A stretch of DNA of 64,000 bases from Marilutibacter chinensis (lineage in GTDB: Bacteria; Pseudomonadota; Gammaproteobacteria; Xanthomonadales; Xanthomonadaceae). The stretch is from assembly GCF_021725675.1 (NCBI RefSeq), contig NZ_JAKJPO010000015.1:57802-121801 (forward strand), read 5' to 3'. Within the stretch, counting starts at the first letter, position 1. Each line of letters opens with the position of its first letter. Under the pieces are notes generated by a model, which was given only the letters and a program-made list of their open reading frames with translations, was not told the origin of the DNA and did no database searches. The position numbers and the translations under genes are program-made. Below, one piece after another: positions 38,990 to 48,746 of this stretch.

Positions 38990-39066
38990 TCCGCGCCCGA
39001 TCCGGCGCGACCACCCCTGGACGGCCAGGGACGATGGCGGCTCCTCATTTCTCTGGAGTACATCGA

Positions 39067-39939
39067 ATGAAGCACGTCAGCGTGATCGGATTGGGACAGA
39101 TGGGCAGCACGCTTGCGCGACTGCTGCTGGAAGCCGGCCACCGGGTCACGGTATGGAACCGCACTCCGGACAAGGCCGCTGCCCTGCTCGAACGTGGTGC
39201 CCTGCAGGCGTCCACGCCGCTGGAGGCGGTGCGGGCCGGCGAGGTGATCGTCGTCTGCGTGCACGATTACGCGGCCACCGACGCCGTTCTGCGCACGTCT
39301 TCGGTGGCTGCGGCCCTGGACGGAAAGCTGGTGGTCCAGCTCACCACCGGCAGCCCGGCCGAAGCCCGCGACGCCGAGGCCTGGGTGCGTGCCCACGGTG
39401 GCCGCTATCTCGATGGCGCGATCCAGGCCGCGCCCGGCCAGATGGGGCGGCCGGACACGCCCATCCTGTTGTCGGGTGCGCAGGACGCGTGGGAACGGCA
39501 CGAATCGCTGCTGCGCGCATTCGGTGGCGGCTGGACCTGGCTGGGCGACGACGCCGGACTCGCCGCGGCGATGGACATGGCGACGCTGTCGTACATCTAC
39601 GGCTCGATGGTCGGATTCCTGCACGGCGCGCGCATCGCCGAGGCCGAGGGCTTCCGCGTCGACCGCTACGGCGCCCTGGTCGCGGGTATCGGGCCGACGT
39701 TCGCGGACTTCCTCAAGTACGAGGCCGACGTGATCCAGTCGGGCGATTTCCGGGTTGGAGAGAGTCCGTTGAGCATCTCGGTCGAAGCGACCGCCCGCAT
39801 CCTCCAGGGCGCGCGCGACAGCGGCATCGGAGAGGAGATCCCGCGCTTCATCGCGGATCTGTTCCGCCGGGCCGCCGACGCGGGTTACGCCGACGAAGAA
39901 GCCGCGGCGCTGATCAAGCTGCTGCGTCCGCGGACCTGA
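39067..39939 (+). CDS. NAD(P)-dependent beta-hydroxyacid dehydrogenase / imine reductase-like protein
   Basis: A 290-residue oxidoreductase. The N-terminal Rossmann domain has VSVIGLGQMGSTLARLLLEAGHRVTVWNRTP; the Arg after WN favours NADPH. The region RYLDGAIQAAPGQMG and a C-terminal helical domain of interlocking type resemble bacterial imine reductases more than 6-phosphogluconate dehydrogenase, since the usual substrate-loop signature with Lys is absent. That assignment is inference. It is divergently placed against the AraC-type gene. ATG 39067; GGAG lies about 13 bases upstream. Confidence 0.85.
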   Translation: MKHVSVIGLGQMGSTLARLLLEAGHRVTVWNRTPDKAAALLERGALQASTPLEAVRAGEVIVVCVHDYAATDAVLRTSSVAAALDGKLVVQLTTGSPAEARDAEAWVRAHGGRYLDGAIQAAPGQMGRPDTPILLSGAQDAWERHESLLRAFGGGWTWLGDDAGLAAAMDMATLSYIYGSMVGFLHGARIAEAEGFRVDRYGALVAGIGPTFADFLKYEADVIQSGDFRVGESPLSISVEATARILQGARDSGIGEEIPRFIADLFRRAADAGYADEEAAALIKLLRPRT

Positions 39940-40003
39940 TCCTGCGGCAGGCGGGGTGGCACGAGACCGCGGCCGCGGGACGACCATGGCCGCCGCAGCA
40001 GCC

Positions 40004-40241
40004 GTAGGAGCGGCGCAACCCGCGATTCCCGGGCTGTGCACGGGAATCCCCAAAGGTTGCTGCACAAACCTTGGGCCCCGCCGTTGCGCTCCCACACCCT
40101 CGTTCGCGCTCGCGGCTTCAGTTCGCGCCTGCAGCGCGAATCGCCCCCTGACTCGAGGGGCCGGGGCCAATGGCGTGGGAACGGCGTAGACCGTGACCGG
40201 GCCTTCATGATGCTCCAGTCGCGGCTTGCGCCGCTCCTGCG
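40004..40241. repeat. composite REP-bounded element, copy 1
   Basis: The arms GTAGGAGCGGCGCAACC at the left and GGCTTGCGCCGCTCCTGC at the right are inverted REP halves about 240 bases apart. The interior shares patches with 51164-51397, for instance GGCTGTGC, TCCCCAAAG and GCGAATCGCC. It fills most of the gap 39940-40271, where I see no gene. Confidence 0.7.
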
Positions 40242-40271
40242 AGTGGCGAAGGCTGCCCGCCCTCAGCCCCG

Positions 40272-42110
40272 TCAGAACAGCAGGTTGACCATCAGCACCG
40301 CGATCGCGGTATAGGCCAGCGACAGCGGCGCGCCGATCTTCCACAGTTCCCTGGCGCTGTAGCCGGCCGGCCCGGTGATCATCGAGATCACGGGGTTGGA
40401 GGCGGTCATGAAATTGTTCGATGCCGACAGCGCGACGATCAGCGCGAACGCGGTCGGGTTGCCGCCGGCCGCGAGCGCGATGTTGATCGCAAGCGGCACC
40501 ACCACGATCGTCGCCCCGACATGGCTGATCACCAGCGAGAACGCCGTGGTGAGCAGGCCCAGCAGCAGTTGCATGATCCAGGTCGGGGTGCCTTCGGGCA
40601 GTTGCTCGATGCTGTGCCCGGCGACCCAGGCGGCCGCGCCGCTGGAGTCCATCGCCCAGCCCAGCGGAATCAGGCAGGCCATCATGAAGACGGTCTTCCA
40701 GTTGATCGCCGCGTAGGCCTCGTCGATGTGGATCACCCCGGCGATCAGCATGCCGGCCACGCCGGTCATAAGCGCCAGCGAGACCGGCAGCCGCGACGAC
40801 AGCGCCAGCAGCATCGCGACGGCGAAGATGCCCATCGCGATCTTGAACTTGTGCGGGCGCTGCTCGCCCTTCGGGTAGTCGGTGACCACGACCAGGTCCT
40901 TGCCCGCGGCGGCCTTGGCCAGGTCGGTCCAGATGCTGTGCAGGACCAGCATGTCGCCCGAGCGCAGCGGCTGGTTGCGCACGTCGTCGCGCAACACCGT
41001 CCTTTCGCGGTTGATCGCCAGCAGGCTGATGCCCCGCTGCTTGCGCAGCTCGAGTTCCCGGCCGGTCTTGCCGATGAAGCCAGAGGTCGGCGGAATCACC
41101 GCCTCGGAGATGCCGGCGCGGCTCGGGTTGAACAGGTCGCCGAAGTTGCGCAGCCGCGAGCTCATGCGCAGGAAGTTGTTCTGCGCGAAATCGGCGACCT
41201 GCTGCTTCGGACCCATCGCGCCGAGCACGCTGCCCACCCAGATCCGGGTGTCGGCCGGCGGCGCCAGCCGTTCCTCGCTGTTGCTCTTCAGCGCCAGCAG
41301 CAACGGCACCCCGTGCAGGGTCTCGGCCTCGCCCAGCGACATGCCGACCAGCGGACTTTCCGCGGTCACGGTGAGCTCGTAGACGTCGCCCTCGATGCCG
41401 TAGGCCTTGGCGAAGTAGCTCTGGGTGCGTGCGGGGGTCACGCCCTTGCCGACCTCCTCGCGCTCGAGCTTGTGGCCGAAGAAGTGGAAGTAGGCCAGCG
41501 CCGCCGCCAGCAGGGTCAGGCCGATCGGCAGCGGCGCGAACATCTTCAGCGGTTCCAGCGTGGCCGCGCCCGACGGCAGGTTGCTGTTGGCCGCGACCAG
41601 CAGGTCGTTGAGCAGGATCAGCGGAGAATTGCCGACCATCGTCAGCGCGCTGCCCATGATGATCGCCGCGGCGATCGGCAGCAGCAGCCTCGGCAGCGAC
41701 AGGCCGGTGCGCGAGGACAACCGCGAAGCGACCGGCAGGTACAGCGCCATCACCGCCGGGTTCTGCATGAACGAGGAATTGAGGCCGGCGATCGCGCCGG
41801 TCAACAGCATCAGCCGCTGTTCGATGCCATGCGCGCGACGCAGCAGCCAGGCGGCGAGGCGGTTCAGCGCGCCGGTACGGTCGAGTCCGGCGCCGAGGAC
41901 CATCGTCGCGATCACGCTGATCACCGCCTGGCCGGAGAATCCATTGAACAGCTCGTCGGGGGCGACCAGTCCGGACAGTCCGAGCATCACCAGCACGCAC
42001 AGCGCGACGACGTCGGCGCGGATCCGCTCGAACAGGAACATCACCATCGTGAAGCCCACCAGCCCGAGGACGAGCTTCATGTCGGTGGTGAGCGTCAGCG
42101 CGGTGTCCAT
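40272..42110 (-). CDS. SLC13/DASS-family permease with two TrkA-C (RCK_C) domains
   Basis: A 612-residue inner-membrane sodium/anion symporter-like protein. Membrane helices occupy residues ~10-200 and ~400-612; conserved segments are LNSSFMQNPAVMALYLPVA in the first half and GATIVVVPLAINIALAAGGNPTA in the second. Between them, residues ~215-395 hold two cytosolic RCK_C modules (EVGKGVTPARTQSYF and RELELRKQRGISLLAINRE), which usually bind a regulatory ligand. The substrate could be sulfate, phosphate or a dicarboxylate; sequence alone does not decide. ATG 42110 opens the first helix. Confidence 0.92.
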   Translation of the reverse strand: MDTALTLTTDMKLVLGLVGFTMVMFLFERIRADVVALCVLVMLGLSGLVAPDELFNGFSGQAVISVIATMVLGAGLDRTGALNRLAAWLLRRAHGIEQRLMLLTGAIAGLNSSFMQNPAVMALYLPVASRLSSRTGLSLPRLLLPIAAAIIMGSALTMVGNSPLILLNDLLVAANSNLPSGAATLEPLKMFAPLPIGLTLLAAALAYFHFFGHKLEREEVGKGVTPARTQSYFAKAYGIEGDVYELTVTAESPLVGMSLGEAETLHGVPLLLALKSNSEERLAPPADTRIWVGSVLGAMGPKQQVADFAQNNFLRMSSRLRNFGDLFNPSRAGISEAVIPPTSGFIGKTGRELELRKQRGISLLAINRERTVLRDDVRNQPLRSGDMLVLHSIWTDLAKAAAGKDLVVVTDYPKGEQRPHKFKIAMGIFAVAMLLALSSRLPVSLALMTGVAGMLIAGVIHIDEAYAAINWKTVFMMACLIPLGWAMDSSGAAAWVAGHSIEQLPEGTPTWIMQLLLGLLTTAFSLVISHVGATIVVVPLAINIALAAGGNPTAFALIVALSASNNFMTASNPVISMITGPAGYSARELWKIGAPLSLAYTAIAVLMVNLLF

Positions 42111-42117
42111 TACTTTC

Positions 42118-42217
42118 AGGGCTGGGGGTTGAGGGCCGAGGGCTGGGGATGCGGGCGCACAGGGGCGGCAGGCACACGTCTTGCCCCGCCGGCCCTCGGC
42201 CCTTGCTCTTCAGCCCT
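42118..42217. repeat. imperfect intergenic inverted repeat
   Basis: GGGCCGAGGGC (42133-42143) pairs with GCCCTCGGCCC (42192-42202), and outer arms AGGGCTG and CAGCCCT extend it. It spans the gap between trmB and the SLC13 gene, overlaps the last bases of trmB, and may act as a transcript-end structure. Confidence 0.5.
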
Positions 42218-42992
42218 TGTCATACAGCAGGTCCCAGACGCCGTGCCCAAGCCGCTGGCCGCGGGTCTCGAAGTGCGTCTGCGGGCGCCACGGCGGCCGC
42301 GGTACCGAGCCGCGCGCGCCGGCGCGATTGCTCAGCCCCCCTGTAGCGTCGAGCACGTCCCACATATGTTCCGCATAGTCCTGCCAATCGGTGGCGAGGT
42401 GCAAGCGCCCGCCCGTTGCGAGCTTGCGTACCAGCAGCGCGGCGAAGGCCGGCTGCACCAGCCGGCGCTTGTGGTGACGCTTCTTGTGCCAGGGGTCGGG
42501 AAAGTAGATCCGGACTTCGTCGAGGCTGCCGTCGGCGATCTCGTTCTCCAGCACCTCGACCGCATCGTGATGGTAGAGGCGGACGTTGCCGGCACCGTCC
42601 TCGGCGAGCGCGTTGAGCAGGCGGCCGACGCCGGGGGCGTGCACCTCGATGCCGATGTAGTCGCGGGCCGGGTCCTGGCCGGCGGCGAAGCGCAGCGCCT
42701 CGCCGTTGCCGAAGCCGATCTCCAGCACCCGCTTGCCGGCGCGGCCGAACACCGCGTCGAAATCGCGCAGCCGGCCTTCGTAGTCAAGCCCGAAGCGTGG
42801 CCAGAGTTCGTCGAACGCGCGCTGCTGGGCCGGGGTGAAGCGGCCCTGGCGCAGCACGAAGCTGCGGATCTGGCGACGTCCTTCGTGGACGGTGAACGGC
42901 TTGGGTGGGGCCTTGCCGCCGCCGGTACGGCCGTCGCCGGCGGTGCTGTCGGATGGCTCGTCGCCGGACGGCTTGTCGGACTCTCCGGCCAT
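42210..42992 (-). CDS. trmB: tRNA (guanine-N7-)-methyltransferase
   Basis: This 260-residue enzyme makes 7-methylguanosine at position 46 of tRNA. A ~45-residue disordered head precedes [17 protein letters not shown]. The SAM site is [14 protein letters not shown], followed by [15 protein letters not shown]. The family hallmark [20 protein letters not shown] is complete, with the catalytic Asp in FPDPW. The start overlaps the thiG stop (ATGA), so trmB is the last gene of thiS-thiG-trmB. It ends in the inverted repeat that precedes the SLC13 gene. Confidence 0.97.
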   Translation of the reverse strand: MAGESDKPSGDEPSDSTAGDGRTGGGKAPPKPFTVHEGRRQIRSFVLRQGRFTPAQQRAFDELWPRFGLDYEGRLRDFDAVFGRAGKRVLEIGFGNGEALRFAAGQDPARDYIGIEVHAPGVGRLLNALAEDGAGNVRLYHHDAVEVLENEIADGSLDEVRIYFPDPWHKKRHHKRRLVQPAFAALLVRKLATGGRLHLATDWQDYAEHMWDVLDATGGLSNRAGARGSVPRPPWRPQTHFETRGQRLGHGVWDLLYDKG

Positions 42993-43786
42993 CAGGCGAT
43001 CAGCCCGTCCACCGGGCTGGAGGCCGAGGCGTAGCGCTTGCGCGGGATGCGGCCGGCCTTGAACGCGGCGCGGCCGGCCTCGACCGCCAGCTTCATCGCG
43101 TGCGCCATCAGCACCGGATCCTTCGCGCCGGCGATCGCGGTGTTCATCAGCACGCCGTCGCAGCCCAGTTCCATCGCGATCGACGCATCGGAGGCGGTGC
43201 CGACGCCGGCGTCGACGATGACCGGCACCTTCGCGTTCTCGACGATTTCCAGCAGGTTGTAGCGGTTCTGCACGCCCAGGCCGGAGCCGATCGGCGCGGC
43301 CAGCGGCATCACCGCGACGCAGCCGATCTCCTCCAGCCGCCTGGCCAGGATCGGGTCGTCGGAGGTGTAGACCATCACCTCGAAGCCGTCCCGGACCAGG
43401 GTTTCGGCGGCGGAGAGGGTGGCGACCACGTCGGGGAACAGGGTCTTCTGGTCGCCGAGCACCTCCAGCTTGACCAGGTTGTGGCCGTCGAGCAGCTCGC
43501 GCGCGAGCCGGCAGGTGCGCACCGCGTCGTCGGCGGTGTAGCAGCCGGCGGTGTTCGGCAGGATCGTGAACTTTTCCGGCGGCAGCACGTCGAGCAGGTT
43601 CGGTTCGCCCGGGTTCTGCCCGATGTTCGTGCGGCGGATCGCGACGGTGACGATCCCGGCGCCGGCGGCCTCGGTCGCCAGGCGGGTTTCCTCGAGATCC
43701 TTGAACTTGCCGGTGCCGGTGAGCAGGCGCGAGGCGTAGGTCTTGCCCGCGATGACGAGCGGGTCGGTGCGGTGGGGGGCGTTCAT
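42992..43786 (-). CDS. thiG: thiazole synthase
   Basis: A 264-residue barrel enzyme that builds the thiazole ring of thiamine from DXP, dehydroglycine and ThiS-thiocarboxylate. Motifs include [12 protein letters not shown] near residue 20, [25 protein letters not shown], the Schiff-base lysine region [10 protein letters not shown], and the phosphate-binding [13 protein letters not shown] and [17 protein letters not shown] 43786 gives [12 protein letters not shown]; the open frame beyond is intergenic. It is downstream of thiS and coupled to trmB. No thiamine pyrophosphate riboswitch is apparent directly upstream. Confidence 0.98.
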   Translation of the reverse strand: MNAPHRTDPLVIAGKTYASRLLTGTGKFKDLEETRLATEAAGAGIVTVAIRRTNIGQNPGEPNLLDVLPPEKFTILPNTAGCYTADDAVRTCRLARELLDGHNLVKLEVLGDQKTLFPDVVATLSAAETLVRDGFEVMVYTSDDPILARRLEEIGCVAVMPLAAPIGSGLGVQNRYNLLEIVENAKVPVIVDAGVGTASDASIAMELGCDGVLMNTAIAGAKDPVLMAHAMKLAVEAGRAAFKAGRIPRKRYASASSPVDGLIA

Positions 43787-43947
43787 CCGCGCATTATCAC
43801 ATCTGCTGCAAGTCTTGCGGTGGGCTGCGACGAGCCTGGCCGGTCCGGCCGCTGGATTACGGGCACGTCGCCGGCGCCTTGCGCCCCTTTGGTAAGGGGG
43901 CGGTGAGCACTGCAGGCGCGAGCGGGGATTGGAGGCATGGCCTGGGG

Positions 43948-44002
43948 CCCGAAGTTTGCAACGCAAACTTCGGGAGCTTCATTGGCGTATGCGCCAATGA
44001 AG
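43948..44002 (-). repeat. two adjacent perfect hairpins between thiS and thiG
   Basis: Hairpin A (43948-43974) has a 12-bp perfect stem, CCCGAAGTTTGC with GCAAACTTCGGG, and a three-base loop. Hairpin B (43977-44002) has an 11-bp stem, CTTCATTGGCG with CGCCAATGAAG, and a four-base loop. They begin nine bases past the thiS stop and lie about 160 bases before thiG. No T-run follows, so they look like mRNA-processing or stabilising structures rather than terminators. Confidence 0.85.
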
Positions 44003-44010
44003 GCGGCCGC

Positions 44011-44208
44011 TCACCCGCCGCCCAGGGCGTGGACGATTTCGACACGGTCGCCGTTGCGCAGCAGGTGCCCTGCGTGGCGACTGCGAGGCACGATCTCGCC
44101 GTTGACCTCGACCGCGACGCGGCGTTCGGCCAGGCCCTCGCTTTCGACCAGGGCGGCGATGGTGGTGGCGTCGGTGCGGCGCGTCTCGCCGTTGAGGATG
44201 ATCTCCAT
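44011..44208 (-). CDS. thiS: sulfur-carrier protein ThiS
   Basis: A 65-residue ubiquitin-fold protein that carries sulfur as a C-terminal thiocarboxylate to ThiG. MEIILNGETR begins the first strand, VAVEVNGEIVPRS is the conserved central strand, and the chain ends ALGGG, with the essential terminal Gly-Gly. ATG 44208 is the only sensible start. It is the promoter-proximal gene of a thiS-thiG-trmB unit and is separated from thiG by tandem hairpins. Confidence 0.94.
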   Translation of the reverse strand: MEIILNGETRRTDATTIAALVESEGLAERRVAVEVNGEIVPRSRHAGHLLRNGDRVEIVHALGGG

Positions 44209-44506
44209 GCGGCCATTGTCCTGCCCGCGACGGCGGGTGTGAAGCCGGCGGCCGGCTCCGAGGCCCGAGCGGGCCGTGCGGCGGCCGCCGGATGCGGCGG
44301 TCTATGACGGATTCATGACGCACTGCGGCGTGAATCGCGACCGCGTGCGCGGTATTGCTGTGTCCATCCGCCGGCGTATGCCGGCGGCCGCCATTGCCGG
44401 CTCACCGGCTCCGACGCGACGACCGGCGATACAGCGCCTGGCGCATCCGTCGGCAATCCCGCACGACCTCCTTTTGGCTTGACCACCGACTCACATAGGG
44501 ACATCG

Positions 44507-46339
44507 ATGAAGACACCCGCACGCACCCTGCTAGCCACCGCGCTGGCGCTGGCCGCCGCGCCGGTCATGGCGCAGACCTATTCGCAGACCATCTTCTTCG
44601 GCGACAGCCTGACCGACTCCGGCCACTACCGCCCGGCGCTGGTCCAGCAGGCCGGTCCGGGTGCCGCGATCCTCGGCCGCTTCACCACCAACCCCGGCCT
44701 GGTCTGGTCCGAATACCTGGCCGACTTCTACGACGCGGAGGCGTGGAGCGCCAACCAGGGCGGCACCAACTACGCGGTCGGCGGTGCCCGTGTCGGTACC
44801 GACAGCGTGGGTGCGCTCGGCCCGACGCCGTCGCTGGCCACCCAGGTTTCCAACTATCTCGCCAGCACCGGCGGCCGCGCCGATCCGAATGCGCTGTACA
44901 CGGTCTGGGGTGGCGCGAACGACATCTTCGCGGTGACCGCCGGCGCGCCGCCCGAGCAGACGATCGGCGCTGCGGTGACCACCCAGATCGGCCTGGTCGG
45001 CAGCCTGCAGGCGGCCGGCGCACGCTACGTGCTGGTGCCGACGATCCCCGACATCGGCCGCACCCCGGGCTTCCTCGCCCAGGGCGCGCAGGCCTCGGCC
45101 ATCGGCACCCAACTGTCGATGAGCTACAACGACGCGCTGTTCAACGGCCTGGCCGGCGCCGGGCTGCGGGTGATCCCGATGGACACCTTCCACCTGCTGC
45201 AGGAGATCGTCGCCGATCCGACGGCCTACGGTTTCAGCAACGTCACCGGCACCGCCTGCCAGCCGCAGATCACCGCGCAGTCGGTCACCTGCAATCCGGG
45301 CACCTACGTGACCCCCGACGCCGCCGACACCCACGCCTTCGCCGACGGCGTGCACCCTTCGTCGAAGGCGCACGGGATCCTGGCCGACTACGCGGTCTCG
45401 ATCCTCGAGGCGCCACGCCACGCCACGTTGATGTCACATGCGCAGAGCCTGACCGGCCGTACCCGCGCCGGACGCGTTTCCGCACAACTGGACGGGCGTG
45501 CGGACGGCGACGGCATGCGCGGCTGGGCCGACCTGCGCGGCGACTACCAGCGCTTCGACGAGGATGCGGGGCTGATGGTCGATGCCGAGGGACTGGGGCC
45601 GGCGCTGATGGCCGGCGTCGACTGGCGCAGCGGCAACCTGGTCTACGGTGGCTATCTCGGCTACGGCCGACAGACCCTCGACTTCGGTCGCGACCATGGC
45701 GAGTTTTCCTACGACGATGCGAGCCTCGGCGGCTATCTCGGCTGGCGTGGCGAGCGCGCGTGGGTGACCGGACAGCTCGGCTACAGCTGGTCGAGCTACG
45801 ACTTCGACCGCAAGGTCGCGCTGGGCGAGGCGACCCGCCAGCATCGCGGTTCGGCCGACGGCAGCAACCTGACCGTCGCCGTCGACGCCGGCTACGAGTT
45901 CGTCCACGGCGCGCTGCGGCACGGCCCGGTGGTCTCGCTGGTGTCGCAGACGATCGAGATCGACGAACTGGCCGAGAACCAGGCATCGCTGTCGACCTCG
46001 CTGGCCTACGCCGAACAGGACATCGATTCGCTGGTCGGCAGCGTCGGCTGGCAGTTCCAGGTCCAGGCCGGCGAGCACCTCGCGCCGTATGCGCGGGTCG
46101 CCTGGGAGCACGAGTTCGAGGACCGCGACGACGAGGCGTTCGCGCGTCTGCAGTCGTTGCCGGCCGCCGCGCCCTATGCGGTGCCGGGGCTGCGGATCGA
46201 CGACGACTACGGCACGCTGACCGTGGGCGCGCGCAGCCGGATGTTCGGTCTGGATGCCGATGTCGGCCTGTCCGGAATGGTGGCCCGCGAGGGGACCGAC
46301 ACGGTCTCGGTGTTCCTCAACCTCGGTCGCGGGTTCTGA
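44507..46339 (+). CDS. GDSL-type esterase autotransporter (EstA-like)
   Basis: A 610-residue outer-membrane esterase. The signal peptide ends near VMA-QT (residue 22). The passenger is a GDSL hydrolase: FFGDSLTDSG with nucleophile Ser34, a Gly in NYAVGGARV, the WGGANDIF block, and the DxxH pair in ADGVHPSS near residue 285. From about residue 325 a beta-barrel translocator follows, rich in alternating aromatic strands and ending in VFLNLGRGF with a C-terminal Phe, as outer-membrane barrels do. Relatives are surface lipases or esterases that influence motility and biofilm. ATG 44507 has AGGGA a short way upstream. The gap 44209-44506 upstream shows no other gene. Confidence 0.94.
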   Translation: MKTPARTLLATALALAAAPVMAQTYSQTIFFGDSLTDSGHYRPALVQQAGPGAAILGRFTTNPGLVWSEYLADFYDAEAWSANQGGTNYAVGGARVGTDSVGALGPTPSLATQVSNYLASTGGRADPNALYTVWGGANDIFAVTAGAPPEQTIGAAVTTQIGLVGSLQAAGARYVLVPTIPDIGRTPGFLAQGAQASAIGTQLSMSYNDALFNGLAGAGLRVIPMDTFHLLQEIVADPTAYGFSNVTGTACQPQITAQSVTCNPGTYVTPDAADTHAFADGVHPSSKAHGILADYAVSILEAPRHATLMSHAQSLTGRTRAGRVSAQLDGRADGDGMRGWADLRGDYQRFDEDAGLMVDAEGLGPALMAGVDWRSGNLVYGGYLGYGRQTLDFGRDHGEFSYDDASLGGYLGWRGERAWVTGQLGYSWSSYDFDRKVALGEATRQHRGSADGSNLTVAVDAGYEFVHGALRHGPVVSLVSQTIEIDELAENQASLSTSLAYAEQDIDSLVGSVGWQFQVQAGEHLAPYARVAWEHEFEDRDDEAFARLQSLPAAAPYAVPGLRIDDDYGTLTVGARSRMFGLDADVGLSGMVAREGTDTVSVFLNLGRGF

Positions 46340-46451
46340 CCGGTTGGTCGTTGCACGAGCCGGTCGGCCGCGAAGCAGGGCCGGCGCCTGTCCCGGGCGC
46401 CGGTCCGACGCGTTGCCTGGAGGCCGGCGCGGAGCGTAGACTCTGCCGCAT

Positions 46452-46525
46452 GCGGGTGTAGTTCAATGGTAGAACCTCAGCTTCCCAAGCTGATGGCGTG
46501 GGTTCGATTCCCATCACCCGCTCCA
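46452..46525 (+). tRNA. tRNA-Gly (anticodon CCC)
   Basis: A complete cloverleaf: acceptor GCGGGTG with CACCCGC, anticodon stem TCAGC/GCTGA around the loop TTCCCAA (anticodon CCC), T-loop TTCGATT, and encoded CCA at 46523-46525. It reads GGG codons. It stands between the esterase gene and rimB. Confidence 0.97.
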
Positions 46526-46636
46526 GTTTCCGGCGGCGGCCCCGATTCCTAGCGGACGGGGCCGCCGTCGTTCGTTCCGGCCCCCATCCGTCGCGCTGCG
46601 CGGCTGCGGCAGCGTCCAACGTCTCCAGGAGATCCG

Positions 46637-47155
46637 ATGTCGAACCCGACACCGACGCCGGCGGCTGCCAGCATCGTGCTCGGCTGGCGCGAATGGGTCG
46701 CGCTGCCGGCGCTCGGTCTGGATGCGGTCCGCGCCAAGGTCGACAGCGGCGCGCGCAGTTCGGCGTTGCATGTCGATCGCCAATGGCGTTTCGTCGAGGG
46801 CGGGGCGCCGTGGGTCGGCTTCGCGCTGACCCCGGGCGCGGGACCGGACACGGACGGAGAGGCCGGCATCCGCGCGGTCGAAGCGGTCGCGCCGGTGTTC
46901 GACGAGCGCGAGGTGACCGACTCCGGTGGCCATACCACCCGCCGGGTGTTCCTGTGCACGACCATGCGCCTGGCCGGCATCGAGCGCGAGATTGAAATCA
47001 ATCTGTCGGACCGGCGCGGCATGCTGTTCCCGATGCTGCTGGGACGCACCGCCATCGCCCCGACGTTCACGATCGATCCGGCACGCTCCTTTCTCCACGG
47101 CCGTCCCCCGGCGGACGGTGCCACCGTTCATCGCCGTCCCCATGTTCCCCGATGA
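46637..47155 (+). CDS. rimB: RimK-associated putative retropepsin-like protease (RimB/DUF785 family)
   Basis: A 172-residue protein with the family signature AVRAKVDSGARSSALHV, Asp36 being the presumed catalytic aspartate of an aspartic-protease-like fold, and the C-terminal block LSDRRGMLFPMLLGRTAI. Related proteins next to rimK are reported to act with it in glutamate-tail modification of ribosomal protein S6; older databases call them ATP-dependent zinc proteases. The final ~18 residues are Arg/Pro-rich and probably unstructured. ATG 46637 has AGGAG eight bases upstream. It precedes rimK by 36 bases. Confidence 0.88.
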   Translation: MSNPTPTPAAASIVLGWREWVALPALGLDAVRAKVDSGARSSALHVDRQWRFVEGGAPWVGFALTPGAGPDTDGEAGIRAVEAVAPVFDEREVTDSGGHTTRRVFLCTTMRLAGIEREIEINLSDRRGMLFPMLLGRTAIAPTFTIDPARSFLHGRPPADGATVHRRPHVPR

Positions 47156-47191
47156 CGCCGCCATGAAGTCGTCGCACCGGATGTCGCCGCC

Positions 47192-48103
47192 ATGAAGTTC
47201 GCGATCCTGTCGCGCAACACCAAGCTGTACTCGACCCGGCGTCTGGCCGAAGCCGCGCGCGAACAGGGCCACTCCGTGCGCGTGCTCGATCCGCTGCGCT
47301 GTTACATGCGGATCGCCACCGACGGCTTCCAGATGCACTACAAGGGCCGCGAGATGAGCGGGTACCACGTGGTGATCCCGCGCATCGGCGCGTCGGTGAC
47401 CCGCTACGGCAGCGCGGTGCTGCGCCAGTTCGAGCTGATGGGCACCTTCACTCCGAATCCGTCCGACGCGATCCTGCGCGCGCGCGACAAGCTGCGCAGC
47501 CACCAGATGCTCGCCGCCCAGGGTATCGGCCTGCCGGCCACGGTGTTCGGCGACAACCCCGACGACACCAACGACCTGCTGTCGATGCTCGGTCCGCCGC
47601 CGCACGTGATCAAGCTCAACGAGGGCACCCAGGGTGCCGGGGTGATGCTGACCGAGAAGCTGTCGGCATCGCGCGGCGTGATCGAGGCATTGCGCGGCCT
47701 GTACGCGCAGTTCCTGGTGCAGGAGTTCGTCGCCGAAGCCAAGGGCGCCGATCTGCGCTGCTTCGTGGTCGGCGGCAAGGTGGTCGCGGCGATGAAGCGG
47801 CAGGCGCCCAAGGGCGACTTCCGCTCCAACCTCCATCGCGGCGGCCGCGCCCGTGGAGTGAAGGCGAGCCTGACCGAACAGGACGTCGCCATCCGCGCCG
47901 CCCGTGTCCTCGGACTGGGCGTGGCCGGCGTCGACCTGATCCGTTCCGCGCGCGGGCCGCTGGTGCTTGAGGTCAACGCCTCGCCGGGACTGGAGGGGAT
48001 CGAGGAGGCGACCGGCGTCGACGTCGCCACCGAGATCGTCCGCTACTCGGCCGACCGCCACAAGCGTCGCGCGGCCAAGCGCGCAGCCGCACGCCGGGGC
48101 TGA
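47192..48103 (+). CDS. rimK: ATP-grasp alpha-L-glutamate ligase RimK
   Basis: A 303-residue ATP-grasp enzyme that adds glutamates to the C-terminus of ribosomal protein S6. Motifs are [38 protein letters not shown], the ATP-binding [37 protein letters not shown], and the metal/ATP site [15 protein letters not shown]. Length and order match E. coli RimK. It forms a two-gene unit with rimB and is followed by an unrelated secreted-protein gene with its own ribosome-binding site. Confidence 0.96.
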   Translation: MKFAILSRNTKLYSTRRLAEAAREQGHSVRVLDPLRCYMRIATDGFQMHYKGREMSGYHVVIPRIGASVTRYGSAVLRQFELMGTFTPNPSDAILRARDKLRSHQMLAAQGIGLPATVFGDNPDDTNDLLSMLGPPPHVIKLNEGTQGAGVMLTEKLSASRGVIEALRGLYAQFLVQEFVAEAKGADLRCFVVGGKVVAAMKRQAPKGDFRSNLHRGGRARGVKASLTEQDVAIRAARVLGLGVAGVDLIRSARGPLVLEVNASPGLEGIEEATGVDVATEIVRYSADRHKRRAAKRAAARRG

Positions 48104-48245
48104 GCGCGGGGAGAGGGCTGGTCTTCCGGCTTTTGCCGTTTCTGGCGGCATCGCAGGAGCGGGCTCGCGGCGGGCCGGCGTTGGCGTAGCGTCGGCGTTC
48201 CGGCGCCCGATCGACGCGCCGATCACCCGTGAGAAGGAGTTTCCG

Positions 48246-48746
48246 ATGAAGTCATGTCTTTCCCGTTCCCGCCCCTTGCTCCCGTCCCTGGTCCTGTTGC
48301 TGCTCGCGGGCGTCGCCGGCAACGCGGCCGCGATGCAGATGGACCTGCGCGGGAGCCGGAGCTTCGATTCGCAGCGCTCCGTCATCGAGCGGGACCTGGC
48401 CGACGGCGAGAAATATGCCGAGTTGACGGCCGAGGACCGGATGCGCGTGAAGGCCTCGCTGGACCGGATGCAGCGGCTGATCGAGCAGTCCGGCCCGGTC
48501 GTGCAGATGCAGCCGGACGAGCAGGTCGAGCTGTTCAACGAGCAGGAAACGGTGAACCAGATCCTCACGGCGGCAGCCGAGGACAGCCGGCTGGTATGCC
48601 GGCGCGAACAGCGGACGGGAAGCCGGTTCGTGACCAGCTCCTGCATGACCGTCGCCGAGCGCCGTCGTCAGAGGGAGGCCAGCGTGGAATCGCTGCCCGC
48701 GGGCAACGTCACCCCGGAAAGCGTCCTGCGCGACCGCAGCATGTGA
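48246..48746 (+). CDS. secreted protein of unknown function
   Basis: A 166-residue protein with a clear signal peptide (LLPSLVLLLLAGVAGNAAA, cleavage near residue 29). The mature part is charged and helical: SQRSVIERDLADGEKYAELT and ERMKASLDRM-like repeats lead to a conserved-looking EQETVNQILTAAAEDSRLVC block and two cysteines (CRREQRTGSRF, SSCMTV) that may form a disulfide. ATG 48246 has AGGAG upstream. Homologues seem common in xanthomonads, but I know of no function. Confidence 0.8.
   Translation: MKSCLSRSRPLLPSLVLLLLAGVAGNAAAMQMDLRGSRSFDSQRSVIERDLADGEKYAELTAEDRMRVKASLDRMQRLIEQSGPVVQMQPDEQVELFNEQETVNQILTAAAEDSRLVCRREQRTGSRFVTSSCMTVAERRRQREASVESLPAGNVTPESVLRDRSM

Noticed and set aside
40521..43034. 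An 837-codon plus-strand frame across the SLC13 and trmB genes
   Set aside because: It spans two well-supported minus-strand genes and the gap between them; composition is shadow-like.
43787..44010. A TPP riboswitch in front of thiG
   Set aside because: The conserved CTGAGA and ACCTGA-type blocks are not seen; only the two perfect hairpins are present.
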